The notes under the pieces are model-generated. The model was not told where the DNA came from and did not search any database. It saw only the letters and a program-made list of their open reading frames with translations. This document shows positions 1-7,187 of a DNA stretch of 11,455 bases, in pieces. The position numbers and the translations under genes were made by a program. The DNA is from JAOSJT01 sp035914695 (GTDB lineage Bacteria > Bacteroidota > Ignavibacteria > SZUA-365): assembly GCA_035914695.1 (NCBI GenBank), contig JAMIQH010000008.1, positions 1 through 11,455 of the forward strand, read 5' to 3'. Position 1 is the first letter of the stretch. The number at the start of each line of letters is the position of its first letter.

Positions 1-2060
1 CGGGCGTCGAGATAATCGGTATGCTGGCGGCGCAGAAGTGCGAGTGCGTCGCGGGCCTCGTCCAGCAAGGCACGGCGCGTGCCGTGTTCCTCTGCCGCCT
101 GCTTCTCCGCCGCCACCGCTGCATCGTGACGCTGCACGGCCTGCTCATGGGCCACTTCGGATATCTCACGTCCGAGATTCTCTGCAAGCGCGGCGACGTC
201 GTTCAGTTCCAGCTTGATGGCGCTGATCTCCCCGCGGCGATCCTCCGCGTCTTTGCTACGTTGCGGCACACTTTCACCGAGCTGCTTATTTCGAAGGAAC
301 AACTCATGCGCCTCGCGATGCATGGAGCAGAGCCGATCGTTCCGGGCGATTCCATCGTCGAGCGTGGAGAAAGCGGCAAGCTGTTCGTTGAAGGCGCGCT
401 CAGTATCGAGCCACTGAGCGGCGTGTTCGTCCATGGCACGTGTACTGTCGCGTTGCCGCTGTTCCAGTGTGGAAATGGAGACCTCGAGTTGGCGGAGTCT
501 CTCCTGCGCCTTGTTCAACTCGGAGTTCAACGTCTTGCCCTGCGTCGTGATGGAGGTCTCCTCCGCGCGAGCTTGAGTCAATGTCTCCGATGCACGGCGT
601 TCGTTGTCCTGTGCCTGTAGCAGAATGCGGTCCAGTTCGGACAACTCCTCTATCGATTGCTCCGCTTCCGGATGACGAGCAAATAATTGCGTGGCTTCGC
701 TGTGCAGGGCGGGCAGGAAGTCGGCTTCCTCGCCGGTTTCGCGGAGGCGCGCGGACAGGTCATTGTAGCTGCCGCGCAGGGCCTGCAAGCTGTGCCCGGC
801 GTTGTCGAGCGCGCGCCTCGTGCTGGCGAGTTCCTGGATGAATGAGCGCAATTCGGCGGCCACCTGCGCACGTTGTTCCGCACGCTCACGATGCCCTTGC
901 GCTTGCAGATAAGCTTCGCGCAACGATGTGATAAGGCGTTCATGTTCCGCAAGTCCGCTTTTTACCTGCTCGCATTCCTTGCGTGCGCCTTCGAGTTCCA
1001 TGTTCACCCGCTCGACAACAAGTCGCAGCGTGGCCGCAGCATTTTGCTGATCCACTGTCGCGCGGTGCAGTTGCTCGCGTATCGCGTCGCGCCTCTGTGC
1101 GTCGATGCGCAGAGAGGCAAGCGCCAACTCGGCCTGGACGAACTCGGTATGGCCAGCTTCATTGTTTTGCAGAATGCGTGCGGCTTCTTCGGCCTCGCGC
1201 AGCGCGGCGATGGCCAGTGCTTCCGCACGGACCGCGTCATCGAGCCGCGCACGCAATGCGTCGCAGCGAGCACGGGCATCGCGCAGCGCCTCGCGTTGCC
1301 GGCTCCGCGCTTCCACGTCGGCTCGGGCTGCTGCGGTGGCCTCGCGGGCCTTGTCGTACGAGGCGGCGGCTTCGGCGAGCAGGGTTTCGCGTTCGGCGTG
1401 GAGCTTTTCGCCTTCGCGCAGCCGCGGGACCGCGTCCGCCCGCTCCTCCTCGCGTACGGCCAATTGCCGCGTTTCCTCCGTCTGCCATTTGATCAGCTGG
1501 GCGAATTGCTTCTCGAACTCCTGAAAATCCTCGATGCCGAGAATGCGCTCGAACAACTTGCGGCGCTCGCCTTCCGGACTGGTGAAGGGCTTGTCGAAGC
1601 TGCCCTGCTCGGTGCCGATAATGTCGCGGAACAGGCGCTCGTCCTCGATGCGCGCTTCGCCCAGCACGTAGCGCCGCACATCGCTTTGAAATGCCGCGAT
1701 ACGTCCCGCGCTGCTGGCCAGCAGTCCACCGTCGGCGTCGAGCAGTCGTCGCTCGAAACTGATTTTATCGCCGTCACGCCCGCATTCGAGATCGCACAGC
1801 AGTGTGTACCGCGTGCCCTCGCACTCCACGTCGACAGCGATGCGTGCCTGCCGCTCGCCGTTGCGAATGAAGCCCGAGCGCGCCTGTCCTTCGCGGAAGC
1901 GCTCGGGCCAGGCGCCGAACAGCGCCAGACCCACGGCCTCGATCACGGTGGATTTTCCCGAGCCATTTCTTCCTGCAATGATGGTGATGCCTCGGGAAAA
2001 ACGGAGTTCGCTTTCAACAAAGGACTTGATGTTCCGGAGATATACCGAGGTGATGATCAC
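1..2060 (-). CDS. sbcC: SbcC/Rad50-type DNA repair ATPase, N-terminal 686 residues (cut by left edge)
   Basis: This is the SMC-like ATPase subunit of the SbcCD (Rad50-Mre11) nuclease, which uses ATP to control cleavage of DNA ends and hairpins. The reading frame is open from 2060 to the left edge. The N-terminal lobe shows Walker A GRNGSGKST at residues 30-38, in the usual context IKSF...GITIIAG, and a Q-loop region IIGTEQGSF with Q152. From about residue 190 to 686 the protein is a long charged, Ala/Glu/Arg/Leu-rich coiled coil. The Walker B and signature motifs would lie in the missing C-terminal lobe. The GTG start at 2060 overlaps the sbcD stop by 4 nt and has a strong ribosome binding site GAGGAGG 7 nt upstream, so translation is probably coupled to sbcD. 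I see no CxxC zinc hook in the visible part; the only distal cysteines are isolated, such as C578. Identity as an SbcC/Rad50 protein is near certain from motif plus neighbour. Confidence 0.95.
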   Translation of the reverse strand, partial: MIITSVYLRNIKSFVESELRFSRGITIIAGRNGSGKSTVIEAVGLALFGAWPERFREGQARSGFIRNGERQARIAVDVECEGTRYTLLCDLECGRDGDKISFERRLLDADGGLLASSAGRIAAFQSDVRRYVLGEARIEDERLFRDIIGTEQGSFDKPFTSPEGERRKLFERILGIEDFQEFEKQFAQLIKWQTEETRQLAVREEERADAVPRLREGEKLHAERETLLAEAAASYDKAREATAAARADVEARSRQREALRDARARCDALRARLDDAVRAEALAIAALREAEEAARILQNNEAGHTEFVQAELALASLRIDAQRRDAIREQLHRATVDQQNAAATLRLVVERVNMELEGARKECEQVKSGLAEHERLITSLREAYLQAQGHRERAEQRAQVAAELRSFIQELASTRRALDNAGHSLQALRGSYNDLSARLRETGEEADFLPALHSEATQLFARHPEAEQSIEELSELDRILLQAQDNERRASETLTQARAEETSITTQGKTLNSELNKAQERLRQLEVSISTLEQRQRDSTRAMDEHAAQWLDTERAFNEQLAAFSTLDDGIARNDRLCSMHREAHELFLRNKQLGESVPQRSKDAEDRRGEISAIKLELNDVAALAENLGREISEVAHEQAVQRHDAAVAAEKQAAEEHGTRRALLDEARDALALLRRQHTDYLDA

Positions 2061-3403
2061 GCCGTATCCTCCTCGTCGTACTCCACGAAGGGGCGCAGCA
2101 TGTCGCGCATGCGTCCGAACTGCGCCTGCGAAGCCGAACGTCCGGAGCCATCCAGAGCGGCCTTCACATCGAGCAAGGTGGCGGCGAGATCGGCCTCGCG
2201 TCCATGTGCCATGCCGGCGCCGCGCAGCAATTCCGCGGCGATTGCCCTGGCGCGGTCGGTCACATGCTCCAGGTCGCGCTCGTCGATCAGCAGCAACTCC
2301 ATCGAGACGTCTTGCTCCAGATCGCGGTCCAGCACTTCCACGTGCAGCGCGTCCAGCTGTTCGCGCAAACGCTCCGCTATGGCCGCGCGGGGAATGCGCG
2401 AACGCGACAGTGCCGGATTCCCCGTGAGACGCACAATGATGATGGGTCGCGGAGCATCGTTGTCGATCAGCAGTTGCTCCGCGGCCACGTGCAGCACCTG
2501 CTCGATCACCGCGTCGGGAGTGGTACAGCCGTCAAGCGCTACGCGCACGGTGTGCGCTGGACGCTTTGCAGTGGGCACGTGACGTGCGTGTACAAACACA
2601 TCCTCGTGGCGCTGGAGCTTGCCCTTCTCCTCGGGTGGCTCGCCCTCGCCGATGGTGACATCGAGAAATCCCCGCAACTCGGGTGGGAGGTGGTAATCCA
2701 GAGGATTGACGAATTCCAGCGAACCCGGGTTAAACACCCAGCCATCCGCTTCCTCGTCCAGGCCGCGCCGTGTGTGGCGGTGTCCCAGCGCGAGATAGCG
2801 CACGCGATCACGCAGCACGTCGAGTTGTTCCTCGCGCACGCAGCCGTACTCAAGTTCGCTTTCACCACGCAGCACCATGACATGCGCGAGCGCGATCACG
2901 ACGCGTTCCGACGGCAACTGCGCAGCCGCGGCCGCGAGCTGTTCCTCGATGGAATGCGCGAGAAATCCCAATCCCACGATTGCCACCTCGGTCGAGGCGC
3001 GGTACACAGCGCCACCGTGCCCCGGTGCCCAATCGGGCAGCAGCAGGCCATCGTCGCCGGATTCCGGGCGCAGAAGTACGAGATAGCCCTCGGCGTCGAG
3101 CACATCCAACGCGCCGAAGCGCTCGCCGCGCGTGCGTCGATCATGATTTCCCTCGATGGCGAATGCGGGGATGCCCGCCTCGCGCAATGGGCGCAGCGTG
3201 GACATGGCGCGCAGCAAGGTCTCGGCCGAAGGTCGCTGCTCGTCGAAGAGATCGCCGGCGATCAGCACGGCGTTCACGCGTTCGCGCAGCGCATGCTCCA
3301 CCACGGCGCCAAGCGCGGTGAAATAATCACCGTAGCGCTCGACATTGCCATGGCGATGTCGCCCAAGATGAACGTCGGCACAATGGAGGAAACGAAAACG
3401 CAT
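2057..3403 (-). CDS. sbcD: SbcD/Mre11-type exonuclease subunit
   Basis: This is the metallophosphoesterase nuclease partner of SbcC; the family cuts double-strand ends and hairpins with two metal ions, usually Mn. The catalytic motifs appear in order: D10-V-H12 near the N-terminus, GDLFD with D51, GNHD with N86 and H87, H174 in the ALAHVMV segment, and GHRH with H208 and H210, followed by NPGSLEF at 225-231. These are the metal and phosphate ligands expected of an active enzyme. At 448 residues it is somewhat longer than typical 400-residue bacterial SbcD; the last ~170 residues are helical and acidic and probably include the region that binds the base of the SbcC coil. The ATG at 3403 has a GGAG-type ribosome binding site (GGAGAGG, 3406-3412). 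It lies 22 nt after the secreted nuclease gene and overlaps sbcC by 4 nt, indicating one transcript. Confidence 0.95.
   Translation of the reverse strand: MRFRFLHCADVHLGRHRHGNVERYGDYFTALGAVVEHALRERVNAVLIAGDLFDEQRPSAETLLRAMSTLRPLREAGIPAFAIEGNHDRRTRGERFGALDVLDAEGYLVLLRPESGDDGLLLPDWAPGHGGAVYRASTEVAIVGLGFLAHSIEEQLAAAAAQLPSERVVIALAHVMVLRGESELEYGCVREEQLDVLRDRVRYLALGHRHTRRGLDEEADGWVFNPGSLEFVNPLDYHLPPELRGFLDVTIGEGEPPEEKGKLQRHEDVFVHARHVPTAKRPAHTVRVALDGCTTPDAVIEQVLHVAAEQLLIDNDAPRPIIIVRLTGNPALSRSRIPRAAIAERLREQLDALHVEVLDRDLEQDVSMELLLIDERDLEHVTDRARAIAAELLRGAGMAHGREADLAATLLDVKAALDGSGRSASQAQFGRMRDMLRPFVEYDEEDTA
2068..2074 (-). promoter_or_regulatory. Ribosome binding site that fixes the GTG start of sbcC
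   Basis: On the minus strand, GAGGAGG lies 7 nt before GTG at 2060. It sits inside the last codons of sbcD, where it encodes the acidic Asp-Glu-Glu-Asp stretch. Near-perfect Shine-Dalgarno complementarity and spacing support the GTG start over any internal codon. Confidence 0.75.
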
Positions 3404-3425
3404 GCCCTCTCCGACGGATTGAGTG

Positions 3426-5177
3426 CTATTGCAAGGTCACGCCACGCGTGCTGATCCGCCGTTCGTCGCTGGCGGTCAACAGATAGCGCCCCGCGGGCAG
3501 CGCTGGCAAGGTCAGCACATGCGTGCCCCCGCCGACCGCCGTGGTCGAGGCGTTGCCGCGAAGCAACGATCGTCCGAGCACATCGTGCAAGGTGAGCCGC
3601 ACTTCGGGTCGCGTGCTGCTCAGCGTGAAGTGCAGCGCTTCGCGCGCGGGCTGCGGATACACCGTACCCAACAACGGTGCGTCCTCGCGCGGGAGGGCGC
3701 CGCTGCCGCTGGGTTTCTTGAAAAGGAAATCCGCGATGCGGGGCAAATGATCCGAAGCGCTCGTGGCATCGCCGCGTTGCACGCCATGGCGCGCGAGTTC
3801 GGCGTCACTCATTTCGGCGGTGTTGAACACCAGTTGCTGTTCCACTGTCACCGCGCTGGCGGTGTACAGAATGTAATCCAGCTTTCCCGGCGCGTAATTG
3901 CTGCCGGTGTCATACCAGGTGTAGGTGAATGGGGTGATGGGATGCAGCGGTTCGAGCTCCGTCCAGGGGCCCCCGTCCCAGTCGGGTGGCGAATCCGGTC
4001 CATGCGTGCTGTTGTCCACAATATCGCCGGTGGTGAGCGTAATGTACTGCTGCCGGAAGCCCACGAGATTGAAATCACCCGCCATGATCATCGGTGTGCC
4101 GATGGGTACATCGATGCGTCCGCCCGGCGTGCGGGCATCGCGCAAAAAGGCGATCACGCCATCCGCTTCCTGCTGACGCTTGTCGTTGGCATTGCAGCAG
4201 CGCAAATGCGCGTTGATCACCAGCAGCGGTTGTCCCGAGGGAGTGCGCAGGAGATAGGCCGACTCGCGGTAGTTCTGTTGAATCAGCCAATCGGCCTCGA
4301 TATCCAGATGCGTCACCATCACATTGCCGGCATCGGTTTTCAACGCGCGCCACGCTCTTCCCTGCGGCGCTTGCAGCGTGGCTTCAATCATGCCCTGCAC
4401 CTGTTGCGCGCTGAGTTCGAAGCACTCCTGAAAGCACAGCACGTCGGGCTGCATGGCGCGAAGCATGCGCTCGAACAGCGGACGTCGCGCCGGATCGAGC
4501 AGACCATTCTGCAATACGTTCCAGCTCAGCAAACGCACCGCGCTCGCGGATTTCGGGCGAAGCGTGCGTTCGTCGTCGCGCGTGGGTGCGCTGTCGCGCA
4601 ATTCCACACCGACACCGCCGTCGGCATCGGGCAGGCGGTCGCCGCCTTGCTCCTCGGCGTAGAGCACGAGACGCATACGCTCGGTCGGGAACAGTGCGCG
4701 TCCCGCCACCTTCGTGTCGCGGCGGAAGGCCAGCTCGAAGCGCGTGGAGGTCATTGAAGGAGCGGGGAAATATCCGATGTCCTGATGCTTCACCGTGCTG
4801 CTGGACGTACCCAGCTTCACCGTGCCTTCACGCTTCGCGAAATCCCACAGCAATTCCGCGCCGATGCCGCCCCAGCGCGTGCCGCTGTTTGCATCCATGT
4901 CGGTGTCGATCAGCAGCTTGAGCGTGTTGTCCTGCTGCAACAGCAGGTCCGCGCCAAGCTCGAAACTGATGTAGACCCACTCGGCGTCGCTCTCGACGCG
5001 CAGGGTGCGCAGGTCCAGGCCCGAGGCGCCCGAATCTCCCGCCGGGTCGCGATGCGTCACCGCACGCGCATCCCAATCGGCGAAATGCCCATCGATGACC
5101 GGGGAAGAAAGTTGAGATTGCGCGAAGCCGCACGAGGCCGCGAGCATGAGCATACTGAACGAAAGCAAACGAAGCAT
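3426..5177 (-). CDS. Secreted endonuclease/exonuclease/phosphatase-family protein with T9SS C-terminal sorting domain
   Basis: I chose ATG 5177 (583 aa) over an in-frame upstream ATG at 5201 because AAAGG lies 8 nt before it and the protein then begins with a clean signal peptide ending GFAQ at residue 20. Residues ~26-200 look like a CBM9/DOMON-like beta-sandwich: VIDGHFADWDA at 27-37, then DLRTLRV and WVYISFEL. Residues ~212-487 form an endonuclease/exonuclease/phosphatase fold: SWNV with N220, FQE with Q250 and E251, INAH with H324, GDFN with D368 and N370, KLDYIL with D434, and SDH at 475-477. All main catalytic positions seem kept, so it should be a metal-dependent nuclease or phosphodiesterase; the substrate is unknown. 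Residues ~504-583 (YPQPAR, LHDVLGR, LPAGRYLL) match the type A Por/T9SS sorting domain, implying export to the surface or medium. It is co-directional with sbcD, 22 nt upstream of it. Confidence 0.9.
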   Translation of the reverse strand: MLRLLSFSMLMLAASCGFAQSQLSSPVIDGHFADWDARAVTHRDPAGDSGASGLDLRTLRVESDAEWVYISFELGADLLLQQDNTLKLLIDTDMDANSGTRWGGIGAELLWDFAKREGTVKLGTSSSTVKHQDIGYFPAPSMTSTRFELAFRRDTKVAGRALFPTERMRLVLYAEEQGGDRLPDADGGVGVELRDSAPTRDDERTLRPKSASAVRLLSWNVLQNGLLDPARRPLFERMLRAMQPDVLCFQECFELSAQQVQGMIEATLQAPQGRAWRALKTDAGNVMVTHLDIEADWLIQQNYRESAYLLRTPSGQPLLVINAHLRCCNANDKRQQEADGVIAFLRDARTPGGRIDVPIGTPMIMAGDFNLVGFRQQYITLTTGDIVDNSTHGPDSPPDWDGGPWTELEPLHPITPFTYTWYDTGSNYAPGKLDYILYTASAVTVEQQLVFNTAEMSDAELARHGVQRGDATSASDHLPRIADFLFKKPSGSGALPREDAPLLGTVYPQPAREALHFTLSSTRPEVRLTLHDVLGRSLLRGNASTTAVGGGTHVLTLPALPAGRYLLTASDERRISTRGVTLQ

Positions 5178-5214
5178 GGGACACACCTTTCTGCTGCACA
5201 CCTGAGTATCGCTG

Positions 5215-5244
5215 TAAGTTAATGCACCAAGTCACAGCGCGAAA
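5215..5244 (-). promoter_or_regulatory. Possible Bacteroidota-type promoter for the nuclease-sbcDC operon
   Basis: On the minus strand TAACTTA (5215-5221) lies 19 nt downstream of TTTC (5241-5244). This resembles the TTTG / TAnnTTTG consensus described for Bacteroidota, but both boxes are imperfect. It would start transcription about 30 nt before ATG 5177, leaving room for the AAAGG ribosome binding site. Seen by eye only. Confidence 0.35.
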
Positions 5245-5307
5245 CCCCCGTGCGATTCTCCCGCTCCGCCGCAACCAGCACCACCGCACCCCTCGCGGCA
5301 CGTACAC

Positions 5308-5337
5308 GAGCATGGCACATCCGCACAGTCCATGCTC
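5308..5337. repeat. Short perfect inverted repeat in the divergent intergenic region
   Basis: GAGCATGG (5308-5315) and CCATGCTC (5330-5337) are perfect 8-bp inverted copies around a 14-nt centre. There is no T tract, so it is not a standard terminator. It lies between the two divergent promoters and could be an operator or an RNA hairpin in a leader; a chance occurrence is not excluded. Confidence 0.5.
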
Positions 5338-5371
5338 ATACAGTGGACGGTGGAAAGCAACAACAACCAAC

Positions 5372-5468
5372 CTTTCGCGCTGTTCGCACCTTGCGCGGTT
5401 GTAATTCTTTCGCGCTGTTCGCGCCTTGCGTGGTTGTATCTCTTTCGCGTCGCTCGCGGTTGTATATT
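5372..5468. repeat. 35-bp direct tandem repeat, about 2.8 copies, upstream of the thioredoxin gene
   Basis: Copies lie at 5372-5406 and 5407-5441 (35 bp each, about four differences) and 5442-5468 (27 bp, an 8-bp internal deletion). Each starts CTTTCGCG and ends in GGTTGTA plus a few A/T bases. There are no spacers, so this is not a CRISPR. The copies carry no plausible gene. The third copy ends in TATATTG, a promoter-like box, just before ATG 5474. Copy number may vary between strains. Confidence 0.85.
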
Positions 5469-5469
5469 G
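5463..5469 (+). promoter_or_regulatory. Possible -7 box of the TlpA-like gene
   Basis: TATATTG at the end of the third tandem repeat resembles TAnnTTTG. Its position only 4 nt before ATG 5474 would place the transcript start at or next to the ATG, implying a leaderless mRNA. No convincing -33 box at the right distance was seen. Confidence 0.3.
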
Positions 5470-5473
5470 CGAT

Positions 5474-5983
5474 ATGCGATGGTGCATTTGCATACTATTT
5501 GTGCTTGCGTTCGCGTGGACACAATCCGCGGCGCAGCCCGCCCCCGCCCGCCCCACGGTGCCCGGCTTCGTTTTCCAATCGCTGGACAACGGATCGTGGG
5601 TTTCGCACGAATCACTGCTCGGTTCGGTGTACCTCATCGATTTCTGGGCCACCTGGTGTCCGCCCTGCGTGGAAGCCCTGCCGGAGTTGGAGCAGCTGTA
5701 CAAGAAGTGGCACGAACGGGGTTTTGAAATCGTGAGTTTGTCCTTCGACAGCGACGAGCAGCGCATACGCCGCTTTCGCGAGAAGCGCTTCGCCATGCCG
5801 TGGCTGCATGGCCGCGTGGCCGAGGGCTTTAGCGATATTCTCGCGGTGACCTTCAAGCTCGAAAACATCCCGCATTACATTCTCGTCGATCGCGACGGCG
5901 GCATCATTGCCGAGGGCAATGATGTGCATGGCGAACGGCTTCGTGCGCTGCTCGAGGCAACGTTGGGCCGCTCTTCCCGCTGA
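5474..5983 (+). CDS. Exported TlpA/ResA-like thioredoxin-fold disulfide oxidoreductase
   Basis: A 169-residue protein with a signal peptide (hydrophobic residues 5-15, likely cleavage near SAAQ at 18-21), so it should act in the periplasm. The redox motif WCPPC (C62, C65) sits in FWATWCPPC, and the cis-proline is P133 in ENIPHYILVDRDG; both are typical of the TlpA/ResA family. These enzymes usually reduce disulfides of apocytochromes or other exported proteins. The first residues include two extra cysteines (C4, C6) within the signal peptide. ATG 5474 is preferred over the in-frame TTG at 5426, because the latter lies in the tandem repeat and adds a non-signal-like extension. No ribosome binding site precedes ATG 5474, which fits a leaderless transcript. 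The substrate is unknown and no cytochrome gene is adjacent. Confidence 0.88.
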   Translation: MRWCICILFVLAFAWTQSAAQPAPARPTVPGFVFQSLDNGSWVSHESLLGSVYLIDFWATWCPPCVEALPELEQLYKKWHERGFEIVSLSFDSDEQRIRRFREKRFAMPWLHGRVAEGFSDILAVTFKLENIPHYILVDRDGGIIAEGNDVHGERLRALLEATLGRSSR

Positions 5984-6025
5984 GTTCTTCCCTCGCCTTG
6001 AATTTTCCCACACGAATATCCGCGA

Positions 6026-6199
6026 ATGCTTGTCTTGCAGCGCGTGCCGTTCAGCATCAACGATGTCCACCCCGATCCCACGGCTCCCACGAGTTTCATG
6101 TTGCTGGTTGATGCGAAAGGCGTGATACGCGGGGCGGGGGATTTCGTGGAAGACGAGGTGCTGTTTCACGAACTGAAGCACCTCTTCGACAATCCCTGA
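6026..6199 (+). pseudogene. C-terminal remnant of a thioredoxin-fold (SCO1/SenC- or TlpA-like) protein
   Basis: A 57-codon frame from ATG 6026 to TGA 6197-6199 encodes FSINDVHPDP, then PTSFMLLVDAKGVIRG and a final FVEDEVLFHELKHLF helix. This is the usual last beta-hairpin and helix of a thioredoxin-fold protein; the LVDxxGxIRG pattern recalls SCO1/SenC proteins. The CxxC-bearing N-terminal half is missing. The same frame is closed by a TGA at 5999-6001, while another frame reads EFFPRLEFSHTNIRE just upstream, so a frameshift near 6024-6028 on a once longer gene is possible. No ribosome binding site precedes ATG 6026. It could alternatively be a small functional gene, but a decaying copy is more likely. 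It fills most of the 293-nt gap between the TlpA-like gene and cyaY. Confidence 0.6.
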
Positions 6200-6211
6200 A
6201 GTCGCAAGGGC

Positions 6212-6242
6212 TTGGCGGCGATGAACGCGTTGTTCTATATTG
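6212..6242 (+). promoter_or_regulatory. Possible Bacteroidota-type promoter of the cyaY-flavin reductase-crtW cluster
   Basis: TTG (6212-6214), 21 nt, then TATATTG (6236-6242), close to the TTTG-N19-21-TAnnTTTG layout. It predicts a short leader of roughly 30 nt that contains the GAGGA ribosome binding site at 6266-6270. The same TATATTG heptamer precedes the TlpA-like gene. Confidence 0.4.
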
Positions 6243-6276
6243 GTGTTTTCACCTCCAGTACATTCGAGGAAGCACC

Positions 6277-6609
6277 ATGGATAGACAGGATTTCCAGATC
6301 ACTGCCGACGAAACCTTCGATCTCATACAGCAAGCACTGGACCGCCTCGCCATCGATGGCGTCGAGGCCTACCCCGTCGAGAACGGGCTGAAGCTCATGT
6401 TCGACGACGGCAACAGCTACGAATTGCTGCGCAACGATGGGGAGCAAACCATAGAAGCGCGGATGGATGGCGACGCTGTGACGTTGTACTGGGACGAGGT
6501 GGAAGAGGCCTGGTTCGCGCGAGACAGCGAGGAGCCGCTGGCGGTAGTGCTTTCCGCCGCGCTCGGTAAGCGCATCGGACGCAATGCGGATTTCACGGAG
6601 TACCTGTGA
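6277..6609 (+). CDS. cyaY: Frataxin/CyaY-like iron-binding protein
   Basis: A 110-residue acidic cytosolic protein, close to the ~106 residues of CyaY. It follows the frataxin plan: helix 1 (F6 to about L24; ADETFDLIQQALDRL) with acidic residues, then beta strands GLKLMFDDGNSYELL (37-51), QTIEARMDG (57-65), VTLYWDE (68-74), a conserved AWFARDSEEPL segment (78-88), and a final helix with the ADF ending also seen in E. coli CyaY. Frataxins bind iron and modulate Fe-S cluster assembly on IscS/IscU. The tryptophan usual in the QxWLA strand is replaced here (TIEA), so the surface that meets the desulfurase may differ. GAGGA lies 6 nt upstream of ATG. The stop overlaps the next start by 4 nt. Frataxin is recognised by pattern, not by a search. 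Confidence 0.78.
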   Translation: MDRQDFQITADETFDLIQQALDRLAIDGVEAYPVENGLKLMFDDGNSYELLRNDGEQTIEARMDGDAVTLYWDEVEEAWFARDSEEPLAVVLSAALGKRIGRNADFTEYL

Positions 6610-7181
6610 GCAACGCCGAGGCCTATCCCGGATCCATCTTTTCGCTCACCGATCATGAGCTGTACGTGGTAAGTACCCGCGCCGAGGGCCGCGACTACGG
6701 ACAGATTGCGACATGGATCATGCCCGCCACGCTCGTGCCGGATGCGCCGCGCATCGTGGCCGTGCTCTCCCCCATGAATCACACGCATCGCTTCATCGCG
6801 GCGAGTGGTCGCTTCACGATCAGCATGCTCGACGAGGAGCAACACGAACTCGTGCCGCGCTTCGGTTTGCTCAGTGGCAGGGAGGTGGACAAATTCGAAG
6901 GCGTGGAAATCGGACGTAGTCCGTCTGGATTGCCGGTGCTCGAAGGCGCCTGCGGCTGGGCCGAATGTGTGATCGTGGCCTCGCTGGACGCGGGCGATCG
7001 CATGCTGTATCTCGCCGATGTCGTCACGCAGCAGGTGTATCCCGGGCGGAGGCCATTGCGCAAGCAGGCGGCGTTTGCCTTGCAGTCGCCGGATATCCGC
7101 GCGCGTCTGGAGGAAAAGCATCGTCTCGACGGCGAGCGCGATAGCGCCTTGCTGCGCCGTTTCACGCATTCCGCGCACTGA
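6606..7181 (+). CDS. Flavin reductase-like (FMN-binding split-barrel) protein
   Basis: A 191-residue protein of the flavin reductase/flavoredoxin-like family, which bind FMN and reduce free flavin, or sometimes ferric iron, with NAD(P)H. Family features in order are: IATWIMPATLVPDAPRIVAVL (34-54), the hT-type ligand loop NHTHRFI (58-64), SGRFTISML (67-75), FGLLSGREVDKFEG (86-99), SGLPVLEGACGWAEC (107-121), and YLADVV (135-140). The 30-residue C-terminus after ~155 is charged and helical. The start is GTG 6606, with GGAG 5 nt upstream; it overlaps the cyaY stop (GTGA), so the two are translationally coupled. Its electron acceptor is unknown. Pairing with a frataxin-like protein suggests an iron role, but only by inference. 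Confidence 0.88.
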   Translation: MSNAEAYPGSIFSLTDHELYVVSTRAEGRDYGQIATWIMPATLVPDAPRIVAVLSPMNHTHRFIAASGRFTISMLDEEQHELVPRFGLLSGREVDKFEGVEIGRSPSGLPVLEGACGWAECVIVASLDAGDRMLYLADVVTQQVYPGRRPLRKQAAFALQSPDIRARLEEKHRLDGERDSALLRRFTHSAH

Positions 7182-7187
7182 ACATCG

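Noticed and set aside
873..2582. A 569-residue plus-strand open frame
   Set aside because: It lies antisense to sbcC and sbcD, which carry clear catalytic motifs. Long antisense frames are expected in GC-rich coding DNA, and its translation shows no domain.
2204..3454. A 416-residue plus-strand open frame
   Set aside because: Antisense to sbcD; His/Gln/Arg-rich composition with no motif or ribosome binding site.
3423..4757. A 444-residue plus-strand open frame
   Set aside because: Antisense to the secreted nuclease, whose signal peptide, active-site motifs and sorting tail are unambiguous.
5174..5201. Upstream ATG at 5201 as start of the secreted nuclease
   Set aside because: It would put eight polar residues with two cysteines before the signal peptide, and the AAAGG ribosome binding site fits ATG 5177 instead.
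5372..5468. CRISPR array
   Set aside because: The repeats are directly adjacent with no spacers, number fewer than three full copies, and no cas gene is nearby.
4828..5868. A 346-residue minus-strand open frame crossing the divergent region
   Set aside because: It runs through the tandem repeats and overlaps the nuclease gene in a different frame and the thioredoxin gene antisense; no domain is visible.
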